From: Bacteroidota bacterium
Lineage (GTDB): Bacteria; Bacteroidota; Bacteroidia; JAADEI01
Assembly (NCBI GenBank): GCA_015490475.1
Contig: WFXT01000087.1
Span: 1-23,576, forward strand
DNA: 23,576 nucleotides
Direction: 5' to 3'
How positions within the stretch are numbered: the first letter of the stretch is position 1; every line of letters starts with the position of its first letter. Shown one piece after another: positions 1-6,806 of this stretch. The notes under the pieces are model-generated. The model saw nothing but the letters and a program-made list of their open reading frames with translations. It did not search any database and was not told where the DNA came from. The translations under genes were made by a program, and so were the position numbers.

Positions 1-56
1 CCTAAGGGCAGAACACTAAGTCCTAAAATGGCTCCAAGTAGTTTACCCAATTTCAT
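1..56 (-). CDS. 5' end of a hypothetical gene, cut by the window edge
   Basis: An ATG at 54-56 on the minus strand opens a frame that stays open to base 1. The 18 visible residues begin MKLGKLLGAILGLSVLPL. They are hydrophobic and glycine/leucine-rich with one or two lysines near the start, so they could be a membrane-associated N-terminus. The family is not recognisable from so few residues. A good Bacteroidota -7 box (83-90, minus strand) lies 26 nt upstream of the ATG, which is the main support for a real gene start here. It is divergent from the hydrolase gene at 178. Confidence 0.45.
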   Translation of the reverse strand, partial: MKLGKLLGAILGLSVLPL

Positions 57-82
57 AGCAAAACTTTTTTAGTTTCTATCTA

Positions 83-90
83 CAAATATA
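83..90 (-). promoter_or_regulatory. Bacteroidota-type -7 promoter element
   Basis: Reads TATATTTG on the minus strand, an exact TAnnTTTG match, 26 nt before the ATG of the truncated leftward gene. No TTTG -33 box is visible at the usual 19-21 nt spacing. The surrounding 57-177 region is AT-rich and serves as a divergent promoter region. Confidence 0.5.
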
Positions 91-148
91 CGAAAAATAA
101 ATTAATGTGGATACACCTATATTTTATCGCCTAAAAATAGGCTTTTGC

Positions 149-156
149 TATCTTTG
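149..156 (+). promoter_or_regulatory. Bacteroidota-type -7 promoter element
   Basis: Reads TATCTTTG, an exact TAnnTTTG match, 21 nt before the ATG of the secreted hydrolase at 178. A clear -33 TTTG is not seen; only an AT-rich stretch lies upstream. Confidence 0.6.
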
Positions 157-177
157 TAAACAAATCCTTGCCTTCAC

Positions 178-1305
178 ATGTTTAAAACCAGAATGACAAT
201 TGTGAATTTGTGCATTTCTTTCTCTGTTATTTCTTACGCACAACAGACATACACTGATACAATCTATATTGACACCTTCCAGCGTGAATTTATTGTATTC
301 AAACCGCAAGCTTATTTCTCAGACTCTAATCGCCTGTTTCCGATGATAATAAATCTTCATGGATACACCTCCGATGCCCTTCAACAACTCCTCTACACCA
401 ACATGAATGCTTATGCGGACACCGCGGAATTTATAGTCATTTATCCGTATGGCACCAAAGACACAACAGGTAACAGATACTGGAATGCAGGCTTTTCTCC
501 AATAGGGGCAGATGATGTATTCTTCCTTGATTCTCTCATTTCATATATGACCACTTTTGACAGAGTTGACCCGAATGGAATTTTCATCTGTGGCCTCAGC
601 AATGGCGGCATAATGTCCTACTATATGGCTTGTTTTAGCAAAAGCGAAATAAGGGCAATAGGCTCTGTGGCAGGGACTCCCCTCGTCAGTTGGTTTCCAT
701 GTCAGGCAAAAAGAATTCCCATCATTCATTTTCATGGTACTGCAGATAACACAGTTCCTTATAATGGGGGTTATATTCCTCGGCTTAAAGATTCTTTTCT
801 CTCTGTTAATAGGCTCATTGAGTTTTGGCAAGGACACAACTTCTGTGTAGAAACCCCAGATTCAACATTAATAGACATAGATTTAACAGATGGCACCCAG
901 GTAATACATTACAGATGGAAGCACAAAACAAAAGATTATTATCCTGTTGAACTGTTCAAAATCATTGACGGTGGACACACCTGGCCAGGGGCAAGTTTCA
1001 TATATGACGTTACTACACAAGACATTGATGCCAGTAGCGAACTAATAAGATTCTTCAAGCATATATATCTGAATGACATTTATGTAACACACGCACCAAT
1101 GCAAAAGTACCTTAAGTATGACTTTCTGATAAAGTTATCTTATAACACATTCAGAACCCTGTATCCTGTCAATGTATATACTCCAGATGGGAAACTCGTG
1201 TTGACAGCCGGCAAAGATCAAATTATTTCTATCCCGTGGAAGGGTATTTTCTTCATTGTTAATGCGATAGAACCATCAGAAATATATCCCGTAATCATAC
1301 AATAA
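178..1305 (+). CDS. secreted PHB depolymerase/feruloyl esterase-like hydrolase with C-terminal sorting domain
   Basis: This 375-residue protein starts with a probable signal peptide (about residues 1-21, hydrophobic core, then AQQ). An alpha/beta-hydrolase of the LpqC/polyhydroxybutyrate-depolymerase-like esterase family follows. Visible catalytic features are HG at 61-62 (oxyanion region), the nucleophile elbow GLSNG at 139-143 with Ser141, the acid Asp190 in HGTAD, and His267 in GGHTWPG. The family cleaves ester bonds in polyesters or in feruloylated plant polysaccharides; the true substrate cannot be read from sequence. Residues about 303-375 (VNVYTPDGKLV, then GIFFIV) resemble a type IX secretion C-terminal sorting domain, so export to the cell surface or medium is inferred. 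It has its own promoter (149-156) and converges on the acyl-CoA dehydrogenase gene, 61 nt away. Confidence 0.85.
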   Translation: MFKTRMTIVNLCISFSVISYAQQTYTDTIYIDTFQREFIVFKPQAYFSDSNRLFPMIINLHGYTSDALQQLLYTNMNAYADTAEFIVIYPYGTKDTTGNRYWNAGFSPIGADDVFFLDSLISYMTTFDRVDPNGIFICGLSNGGIMSYYMACFSKSEIRAIGSVAGTPLVSWFPCQAKRIPIIHFHGTADNTVPYNGGYIPRLKDSFLSVNRLIEFWQGHNFCVETPDSTLIDIDLTDGTQVIHYRWKHKTKDYYPVELFKIIDGGHTWPGASFIYDVTTQDIDASSELIRFFKHIYLNDIYVTHAPMQKYLKYDFLIKLSYNTFRTLYPVNVYTPDGKLVLTAGKDQIISIPWKGIFFIVNAIEPSEIYPVIIQ

Positions 1306-1366
1306 AACAATACTCCTCGCCTTATTGACTTTTTTAGCGGTTTGCTTCTCAACTGCCGCTTACCGA

Positions 1367-2515
1367 TTAACCCTTATACCCTATCTCTGCCAAAATTTGC
1401 TTGCTAATTATCAACTTCTGAATTTCGGAAGTTCCCTCTCCTATGGTTGCCAGCTTTGCGTCTCTATAAAATTTTTCAACCAAGAATTCCTTTATGTATC
1501 CATAACCGCCATGAATTTGAACTGCTTCATTAGCCACCTGAACAGCCACTTCCGAAGCAAAGTATTTTGCCATACTTGCCCACTTACCTCCCTTCCCAGT
1601 TCTTATTTTTTCTTCTGCTGCTTTATATGTGAGTAAAAGAGCAGTGTCTATATTAGTTGCCATTTCAGCCAGCTTAAAGGCAATTGCCTGAAATTCAGCA
1701 ATGGGCTTTCCAAATTGTTTTCTCTCTTTCGCATATTTTTTCGCTCTTTCATAAGCACCCATAGCTATTCCAACACTAAGGGCAGCGATGCCAATTCTAC
1801 CTCCATCAAGCACCGCCATAGCTTGCCTAAATCCTTCTCCTACCTCTCCTATCCTCCATTCATCAGGAATCTTACAATTTTCAAAAATGACTTCTGTTGT
1901 TTCCGATGCCCTCATTCCCAATTTGTCTTCCTTCCTGCCTGCATACATACCGGGCGTTCCCCTTTCCACTGCAAAAGCAGTAATATTTTTCCCTTCTCCT
2001 GTGCGCGCCATAACCACTACTATGTGCCCGCTGGACCCATGTGTAATGAACGTCTTTGTTCCGTTTAGAATCCAATAATCCCCATCACGCTCTGCTCTTG
2101 TCCTCAGACTGGCGGCATCAGAGCCAGACTCCGGCTCTGTCAATGCCCATGCTCCAATCCATTCTCCCGAAGCCAATTTAGGCAACCACTTCTTTTTCTG
2201 TTCCTCATTACCAAATAGCAAAATATGTCCAGTGCATAAAGAATTGTGTGCTGCCACCGACAGGGCTATTGCAGGGTCAACCTTAGCAAGTTCTATAATT
2301 GCATCAATCAATTCAAAATACGTTAAGCCGGGACCACCATATTCCTCAGGAACAAGCATCCCTGTTAGTCCCAGCTTACCCATTTCAGGGAACAGTTCGG
2401 CAGGAAAGTATTGGTCATTGTCCCATTTTATCACATTTGGCGCTATGTATTTCTCAGCGAATTTTCTCACTGTGTCAGCAACCATCAACTGCCGGTCAGA
2501 CCTCGTAAACTTCAT
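1367..2515 (-). CDS. acyl-CoA dehydrogenase
   Basis: A flavoprotein that introduces an alpha-beta double bond into acyl-CoA, passing electrons to electron-transfer flavoprotein, in fatty-acid or branched-chain amino-acid breakdown. From the ATG at 2515 it is 382 residues, the usual length for short/branched-chain members. Visible motifs are the FAD-binding ALTEPESGSDA (about 124-134), ERKQFG (264-269), IHGGYGY (335-341) and EGTSEIQ, whose first Glu (Glu360) is the expected catalytic base. A GTG at 2524 is in frame three codons earlier, but the ATG lies 9 nt after the apt stop and fits family N-termini better. It is last in the frr-MFS-apt run. Substrate chain length is not determined; hbd near the right edge of the window would serve the next steps of the same pathway. 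Confidence 0.95.
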   Translation of the reverse strand: MKFTRSDRQLMVADTVRKFAEKYIAPNVIKWDNDQYFPAELFPEMGKLGLTGMLVPEEYGGPGLTYFELIDAIIELAKVDPAIALSVAAHNSLCTGHILLFGNEEQKKKWLPKLASGEWIGAWALTEPESGSDAASLRTRAERDGDYWILNGTKTFITHGSSGHIVVVMARTGEGKNITAFAVERGTPGMYAGRKEDKLGMRASETTEVIFENCKIPDEWRIGEVGEGFRQAMAVLDGGRIGIAALSVGIAMGAYERAKKYAKERKQFGKPIAEFQAIAFKLAEMATNIDTALLLTYKAAEEKIRTGKGGKWASMAKYFASEVAVQVANEAVQIHGGYGYIKEFLVEKFYRDAKLATIGEGTSEIQKLIISKQILAEIGYKG

Positions 2516-2524
2516 ATTACACAC

Positions 2525-3070
2525 TTATTTTTCGTAGTGAACAATTGAAAAAATGTTCTCTGAATACTTTTTCAACTCCTCCCTTCCTGCCAGAAAGTCC
2601 AGTTCAACAAGGAAAACGAAACCCGCTACCTGTCCTCCCAATTTTCGTACCAGCTGGGCTGCCGCTTCTGCAGTGCCTCCAGTAGCAAGCAAATCATCAT
2701 GTATTATCACCTTCTGTCCGGGTTTAATAGCATCACTGTGCATTTCTATTGTTGCAGTTCCATATTCCAAATTATAAGATACTGCTACAGTATCGCCCGG
2801 CAATTTACCTACCTTGCGAACAGGAACAAAAGGCAGGTTTAAATTAAATGCAACCGAGGGACCGAAGAAAAATCCCCGGCTCTCAATTCCTGCTATAACT
2901 TCTCCTCCCCAATCCCTTACCACGTTCTCAAATGTCCTGACAATCTCATTGCAAACGTCTGGTTCCCTGAGAACTGGCATTATGTCCTTGAACAAAATTC
3001 CTTTTACAGGAAAATCTGGAATTTCCCTTATCAATCCCTTTACCTTCTGTTCTAATTCTTTTACATTCAT
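2525..3070 (-). CDS. apt: adenine phosphoribosyltransferase
   Basis: Purine salvage enzyme making AMP and pyrophosphate from adenine and PRPP in the cytoplasm. From the ATG at 3070 the product is 181 residues, normal for Apt. It carries IPDFPVKGILFKD near the N-terminus, ESRGF (63-67), the PRPP loop HDDLLATGGT (124-133) and a typical C-terminus. The frame stays open upstream to 3178, but that 36-residue extension (cysteine-rich, unlike Apt) runs back into the end of the MFS gene and is rejected as coding. An exact -7 box (3075-3082) sits only 4 nt before the chosen ATG, supporting this start and predicting a leaderless transcript. The acyl-CoA dehydrogenase ATG follows 9 nt after its stop. 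Confidence 0.97.
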   Translation of the reverse strand: MNVKELEQKVKGLIREIPDFPVKGILFKDIMPVLREPDVCNEIVRTFENVVRDWGGEVIAGIESRGFFFGPSVAFNLNLPFVPVRKVGKLPGDTVAVSYNLEYGTATIEMHSDAIKPGQKVIIHDDLLATGGTAEAAAQLVRKLGGQVAGFVFLVELDFLAGREELKKYSENIFSIVHYEK

Positions 3071-3074
3071 ATTG

Positions 3075-3082
3075 CAAAGATA
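3075..3082 (-). promoter_or_regulatory. Bacteroidota-type -7 element of apt, leaderless spacing
   Basis: Reads TATCTTTG on the minus strand, with exactly 4 nt (CAAT) between it and the apt ATG. In this promoter class transcription starts a few bases past the box, so the mRNA would begin at or next to the start codon. The same 4-nt spacing recurs at pdxH (8629-8636). It lies in the 29-nt gap between the MFS gene and apt, so apt may be transcribed both from here and by read-through. Confidence 0.55.
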
Positions 3083-3099
3083 TACTATAACAAACTCAC

Positions 3100-4263
3100 T
3101 TATGCTTCCCTTATAGTAAGCAGTATCTTCCTTAAAGGCACCACCAGAAAGATTGAAACAACAATTGGAACAAGCCAAATATATTCAGAAGCCTTTTGCA
3201 TGATTAGTCCAGCCACTGGACCACCAATCGCCATGCCCCCATAGGCAATGAAATTATACATAGCCATTGCTACTCCTCGTCTTTCCTCACCGACACGCAA
3301 GGAAATAAATGATGGTAAAAGTGGTTGGTAAACTGAATATCCCATTAAGTATATTGTTGTTCCCCCTATTACTGCTATCAAAGGAAGCCAATCGCTATAC
3401 CCCATCACATACACCATTCCAGAAAGCACAATAAGGACATAACCCAGAACATAAGCAATATGAATTCTTCCATGTTTTTCCGAGAAGTGAATAAGTGGAT
3501 ATACCAACACAGAAGGAATCATTATTAGAGCAGTTATTCCAGCCCTTCTTACGCCCAGTCGTTCCAGTTCAAGCGGGAAAACAAAAAAGTAAACCTGCAT
3601 AATCAATGTCAGTAAAAACGCTATATAAAGAGCAGGCGATATTAATTCATAAACCTTTTTTAAGGTAAGTTGACTCTCATTATTTAGTGCAGTATTTTTT
3701 GACTTTGCTTTATTAGGCAAGAGAAACGCTATAATAACTCCCAGAAAGGACAACAAAGCCAGCAAAAGAAAAAGCATCCTGAATCCAAGGGCGTCATACA
3801 AATATCCCCCCAAGATAATTCCTATAAAAATCGCCGAACCTATTGCCATTCCTCCAAGCATATATGCCCTTGCCCTATATTTCTCAGGTGCTAAATCCCC
3901 CATGGCAGCCATCACCACAGACGATACCCCTCCCATGCCCTGCACCAATCTTGCCACTATTAAACCCTCTATCGTTTTAGTAAAATATGCCCACAAACCT
4001 CCTGTGGCAAATATCAATAACCCGATTATCAAGGCTATCTTCCTCCCCACTTTATCACTTAACCATCCTAAAGGGAACTGAGATAGAGCCTGTGTTATAG
4101 CATATCCGCCAAGTGCTACACCAGCAAGGAATTCATTAGCACCGGAATATTCCTTTAATGTTCCAAGACTGAACACTGGAATAACCAGGAAAATGCCTAA
4201 CATACGCAAAAAAACGACAAAAGCAAGGGACAATACCCCCCACACCCATCTGTCAATGTACAT
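3100..4263 (-). CDS. MFS transporter, YajR-like, without C-terminal YAM domain
   Basis: An integral membrane transporter of the major facilitator superfamily, 387 residues with about 12 hydrophobic segments split by a polar central loop near residues 180-200. The N-terminal half resembles E. coli YajR as I remember it: RMLGIFLVIPV (20-30), motif A GWLSDKVGRK (66-75) and RLVQGMGG (105-112). YajR itself is longer because of a cytoplasmic ferredoxin-like YAM domain; this protein stops right after the last membrane segment, so it lacks that domain. The substrate is unknown; MFS drug or metabolite export is the family expectation. It starts 28 nt after the frr stop and is probably co-transcribed with frr. 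The ATG at 4263 is followed directly by the first membrane segment. Confidence 0.9.
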   Translation of the reverse strand: MYIDRWVWGVLSLAFVVFLRMLGIFLVIPVFSLGTLKEYSGANEFLAGVALGGYAITQALSQFPLGWLSDKVGRKIALIIGLLIFATGGLWAYFTKTIEGLIVARLVQGMGGVSSVVMAAMGDLAPEKYRARAYMLGGMAIGSAIFIGIILGGYLYDALGFRMLFLLLALLSFLGVIIAFLLPNKAKSKNTALNNESQLTLKKVYELISPALYIAFLLTLIMQVYFFVFPLELERLGVRRAGITALIMIPSVLVYPLIHFSEKHGRIHIAYVLGYVLIVLSGMVYVMGYSDWLPLIAVIGGTTIYLMGYSVYQPLLPSFISLRVGEERRGVAMAMYNFIAYGGMAIGGPVAGLIMQKASEYIWLVPIVVSIFLVVPLRKILLTIREA

Positions 4264-4291
4264 AAGAACAATGTGTTAACGAAGCGATTAA

Positions 4292-4855
4292 TTATACCTC
4301 AAGTATCTCCTGCTCTTTCTTTTCTATATGTTTATCAACAAGTTTGATATATTTATCAGTAAGTTTCTGAATTTCCTCTTCCATGTGTCGTGCAAGGTCT
4401 TCTGCTATACCTTCTTTCTTGAGTTTTCTGACTTGTTCAATAGCATCTCGCCTTATGTTTCTAATAGCTATTCTGGCTTGCTCGGCAACTTGATGAGCCT
4501 TCTTAACAAGGTTTCTGCGTGTTTCTTCACTCAGTGGTGGAAATGCCAATCGTATTACTTCCCCATCGTTGGTTGGATTAACACCCAGATTAGCTTCTTG
4601 AATTGCCCTATCTATTGCTTCTAATGCCCCCTTGTCCCATGGCTTTATAACAAGAGTTCTGGCATCAAGGTTGTTTATAGAAGCAATTTGGTTTAACGGC
4701 ATTTGTGTACCGTAATAATCAACTTTAATATCTCCGACTAATTCAGGAACCACTTTTCCAGCCCTTATCTTTGCAAGTTCCGTTTCAAGATGTTCTATAG
4801 CCTTTTTCATGTCTGCCTCTGCCTCATCATATATCTTTTGCAATTTCGGATCCAT
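4292..4855 (-). CDS. frr: ribosome recycling factor
   Basis: With EF-G it splits the post-termination ribosome. From the ATG at 4855 the product is 187 residues, close to the near-universal family length of about 185. It begins MDPKLQKIYDEAEADM and carries the typical LAKIRAGKVVPELV, YYGTQMPLNQIASI, PPLSEETRRNLVKKA and IRNIRRDA segments of the two-domain RRF. The frame is open back to 4939, but the 28 extra residues are unlike RRF. A -7 box at 4873-4880 lies 17 nt before the chosen ATG, confirming it. In many bacteria frr follows pyrH; here it heads a run with the MFS gene and apt and is divergent from exbB. Confidence 0.97.
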   Translation of the reverse strand: MDPKLQKIYDEAEADMKKAIEHLETELAKIRAGKVVPELVGDIKVDYYGTQMPLNQIASINNLDARTLVIKPWDKGALEAIDRAIQEANLGVNPTNDGEVIRLAFPPLSEETRRNLVKKAHQVAEQARIAIRNIRRDAIEQVRKLKKEGIAEDLARHMEEEIQKLTDKYIKLVDKHIEKKEQEILEV

Positions 4856-4872
4856 GGCTCTATGTTTTTTCA

Positions 4873-4880
4873 CAAAGGTA
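4873..4880 (-). promoter_or_regulatory. Bacteroidota-type -7 promoter element of frr
   Basis: Reads TACCTTTG on the minus strand, an exact TAnnTTTG match, 17 nt before the frr ATG at 4855. It lies inside the rejected upstream extension of the frame, which supports the shorter RRF. Confidence 0.6.
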
Positions 4881-4943
4881 GTGAATCCATTTATATCTAT
4901 AAATTGTCTGATTAAGTGCAGTTCCCCTCTGAATTCCATGAAC

Positions 4944-4951
4944 TAATTTTG
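4944..4951 (+). promoter_or_regulatory. Bacteroidota-type -7 promoter element of the exbB operon
   Basis: Reads TAATTTTG, an exact TAnnTTTG match, giving a leader of roughly 35-40 nt before the exbB ATG at 4993. AAGGAA, 2 nt before that ATG, is one of the few Shine-Dalgarno-like stretches in the window. Confidence 0.5.
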
Positions 4952-4992
4952 CCTATGTCAACGTTGTGATTAACACAAAAACATAAGGAAAT

Positions 4993-5646
4993 ATGGACAC
5001 TGCCACTGTTGCTCAGGGTCAAGAATTTATACCATTGTGGGAATTGCTACTGAAAGGTGGATGGGTAATGATTCCGCTTGCTCTGCTGGCAATAATTGCT
5101 GTCTATGTCTTTTTCGAACGATTGTTTGTTATTCAATCTGCAAGCAAAATGGACCCAGTGTTTCTGAACAACGTCAAAGACCTTGTATATCAAGGAAATA
5201 TTGACGGTGCTATTACTTTATGCAAAAACACTGACACTCCTCTTGCTCGCATCATTGAAAAAGGGCTCAAAAGACTTGGAAAACCCATCAAACACATTGA
5301 AGCGGCAATAGAGAACGCTGCAAAATTGGAAATAGCACGCATTGAAAAGAATCTTTCCACACTCGCCACTATATCTGGTGCTGCACCAATGCTTGGCTTC
5401 CTTGGGACAGTAACTGGCATGATACAAGCATTTTTCAAGATTTCAACAGCAGGACAGAACGTTGACCCTGCGATGCTCGCTGGTGGCATATATGAAGCAT
5501 TAATTACAACAGCCACAGGGCTCGCTATCGGAATCATTTCATACGTGGGCTATAACTTTCTGGTTTCCAGAATTGAAAGTATCGTTTATCACATTGAACT
5601 CTACGCCATGGACTTCTTAGACATGCTTCAAGAACCCGTTAAATAA
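4993..5646 (+). CDS. exbB: MotA/TolQ/ExbB proton channel family protein
   Basis: Inner-membrane channel subunit that, with ExbD, couples proton flow to energising outer-membrane processes through TonB or a related partner. Its 217 residues show the family layout: membrane segment 1 at about 22-42, a large cytoplasmic loop (45-120, including DTPLARIIEKGL), and segments 2 and 3 at about 124-147 and 168-192. The signature GAAPMLGFLGTVTGMIQAF (129-147) and GIYEALITTATGL (165-177) are intact. It is the first gene of a three-gene rightward operon; the next ATG comes 9 nt after its stop. ExbB and TolQ cannot be told apart by sequence alone; no tonB, pal or tolB lies nearby. Confidence 0.93.
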   Translation: MDTATVAQGQEFIPLWELLLKGGWVMIPLALLAIIAVYVFFERLFVIQSASKMDPVFLNNVKDLVYQGNIDGAITLCKNTDTPLARIIEKGLKRLGKPIKHIEAAIENAAKLEIARIEKNLSTLATISGAAPMLGFLGTVTGMIQAFFKISTAGQNVDPAMLAGGIYEALITTATGLAIGIISYVGYNFLVSRIESIVYHIELYAMDFLDMLQEPVK

Positions 5647-5655
5647 ACGACTACG

Positions 5656-6414
5656 ATGTGCAGAATGGCAGTGATGGCACGCTTCCAGAAAGGACCTCTA
5701 AATGAAGTTGCAGGATGGGTTCGCCATATGGCATATCACGGAAAACTAAGGGCAGATATGACTCCACCACAAAATGGTGAATTAAGACACGGTGATGGAA
5801 TAGGATATGTACTACTTCAGGATTGGAATAAACCCTTTGAGTACGATAAAGAAGGAAAAGACAATTGGTTCAGCCCCTCAATATGGCATAAGGTTCAAAA
5901 TAGCGAAGGCATTGCCCTTGCTATGCATACACGACGGACGTCTGGTTCTGAAACAAGCAAAGATTTCGCACATCCTTTCATTTTTGCCGATGGACAACTG
6001 GCATTAATGCACAATGGAACTATCAAGTTTCCCAGTTATAAAAAACAAAGTGATACCCTAACTTGGATAAAAAACTATATTGAGCCTGCTATTAAGCATA
6101 TTGACATTACCAAATATGACGCCTTTCTGGACGCCTTTGTCCGTGCTACCGAACAGGCTATACAGAACGATTTCACCTCTGCCTCTTCAATCATTGTAAG
6201 TCCATGGTGGATAATTGCAGTCAGATGGTTCAATGATGATGCTACACGCTCAAACATATATGAAGATTACTACACGCTCTATCACTGGTATGATAGACAC
6301 ACCAGATGGGTGGCTTCCGAACCAATGCCTTCGGCACAAAATGTCAATTTGCTACGAAATAGGCATTATATAGTTTTCTTTAACACTGGTGAAGCGAAAT
6401 ACGAAAGCCTATGA
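5656..6414 (+). CDS. class II glutamine amidotransferase-like protein (Ntn hydrolase fold)
   Basis: A 252-residue protein beginning MCR, so removal of Met would expose Cys2 as the N-terminal nucleophile of a class II (Ntn) glutamine amidotransferase. Other family features are HGDGIGY (45-51), HTRRTSG (91-97), AHPF (105-108), HNGTI (119-123) and ASEPM (220-224). Together they match the stand-alone YafJ/Dug3-like group, which hydrolyse gamma-glutamyl amide bonds. The glutamine-binding pattern is clear, but no synthase domain is attached, so substrate and partner are unknown. It is embedded between exbB and exbD: 9 nt after the exbB stop and overlapping exbD by 4 nt (ATGA), implying translational coupling. 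Nothing in the sequence explains why an amidotransferase should be coupled to a proton channel. Confidence 0.85.
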   Translation: MCRMAVMARFQKGPLNEVAGWVRHMAYHGKLRADMTPPQNGELRHGDGIGYVLLQDWNKPFEYDKEGKDNWFSPSIWHKVQNSEGIALAMHTRRTSGSETSKDFAHPFIFADGQLALMHNGTIKFPSYKKQSDTLTWIKNYIEPAIKHIDITKYDAFLDAFVRATEQAIQNDFTSASSIIVSPWWIIAVRWFNDDATRSNIYEDYYTLYHWYDRHTRWVASEPMPSAQNVNLLRNRHYIVFFNTGEAKYESL

Positions 6415-6806
6415 ACCTGCGGTCAAGAAATAAGATAATGGCAGAGTTTAACCTTGCTTCCCTTACAGATGTTGTCTTCCTATTGCTTATCTTCTTTATG
6501 TTGACGAGTTCTTTTGTTGCTCCCAACGCAATAAAAGTTCTTTTACCTAAAGCAAAAGGACAGGTTATCTCACGCCAGAGCCATCAATTAACTATTGACG
6601 CTAAATACAACTTTTATCTTGATAACAAACAAGTTGACCCCTCTCAATTAGTTCAACTTCTTTCTGGGTTGCCAACTGTGGATGGCGAACCTCCAGTAGT
6701 AGTGCTTAGAGTAGATAAAAGCGTTCCTGTGGAGTATCTGGTTCAGGCACTGGATGCAGGTAGGCAGGCAGGTGTTAAAATGATTTTAGCCACCAAGCCC
6801 AAATGA
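6411..6806 (+). CDS. exbD: ExbD/TolR family biopolymer transport protein
   Basis: Partner of ExbB in the proton-driven motor. It has 131 residues: a short basic N-terminus, one membrane segment (about 20-38) starting with the family's key acidic residue in LTDVVFLL (Asp20), and a periplasmic domain (about 45-131) with a conserved VVLRVDKSVPVEYLVQALD stretch. The length is typical. Its ATG overlaps the stop of the amidotransferase gene (ATGA). Its last 21 bases overlap the 3' end of the convergent glycosyltransferase gene. Only one exbD-type gene is present, whereas Bacteroidota operons often carry two. Confidence 0.93.
   Translation: MNLRSRNKIMAEFNLASLTDVVFLLLIFFMLTSSFVAPNAIKVLLPKAKGQVISRQSHQLTIDAKYNFYLDNKQVDPSQLVQLLSGLPTVDGEPPVVVLRVDKSVPVEYLVQALDAGRQAGVKMILATKPK

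Noticed and set aside
541..837. 98-residue minus-strand frame inside the secreted hydrolase
   Set aside because: The opposite strand holds the catalytic region of the hydrolase; the minus-strand translation has no domain-like character.
1336..1360. AGCGG ... CCGCT inverted repeat between the convergent hydrolase and acyl-CoA dehydrogenase genes as a terminator
   Set aside because: Only 5 bp of stem around a 15-nt loop, with no T-run after it on either strand; too weak to call.
1325..2537. Several open frames on the plus strand opposite the acyl-CoA dehydrogenase
   Set aside because: They lie fully antisense to a gene with strong family motifs, show no recognisable protein features and have no promoter box; they are frame shadows.
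3071..3178. Upstream extension of apt by 36 residues
   Set aside because: It overlaps the end of the MFS gene, is cysteine-rich and unlike Apt, and a -7 promoter box lies inside it 4 nt before the ATG at 3070.
4856..4939. Upstream extension of frr by 28 residues
   Set aside because: RRF is nearly always about 185 residues and starts like the segment at 4855; a -7 box (4873-4880) lies within the extension.
5656..6414. Reading the amidotransferase-like gene as GatA, asparagine synthase or glutamate synthase
   Set aside because: Only the N-terminal glutaminase-type domain is present; no synthase, ligase or FMN domain is attached in 252 residues.
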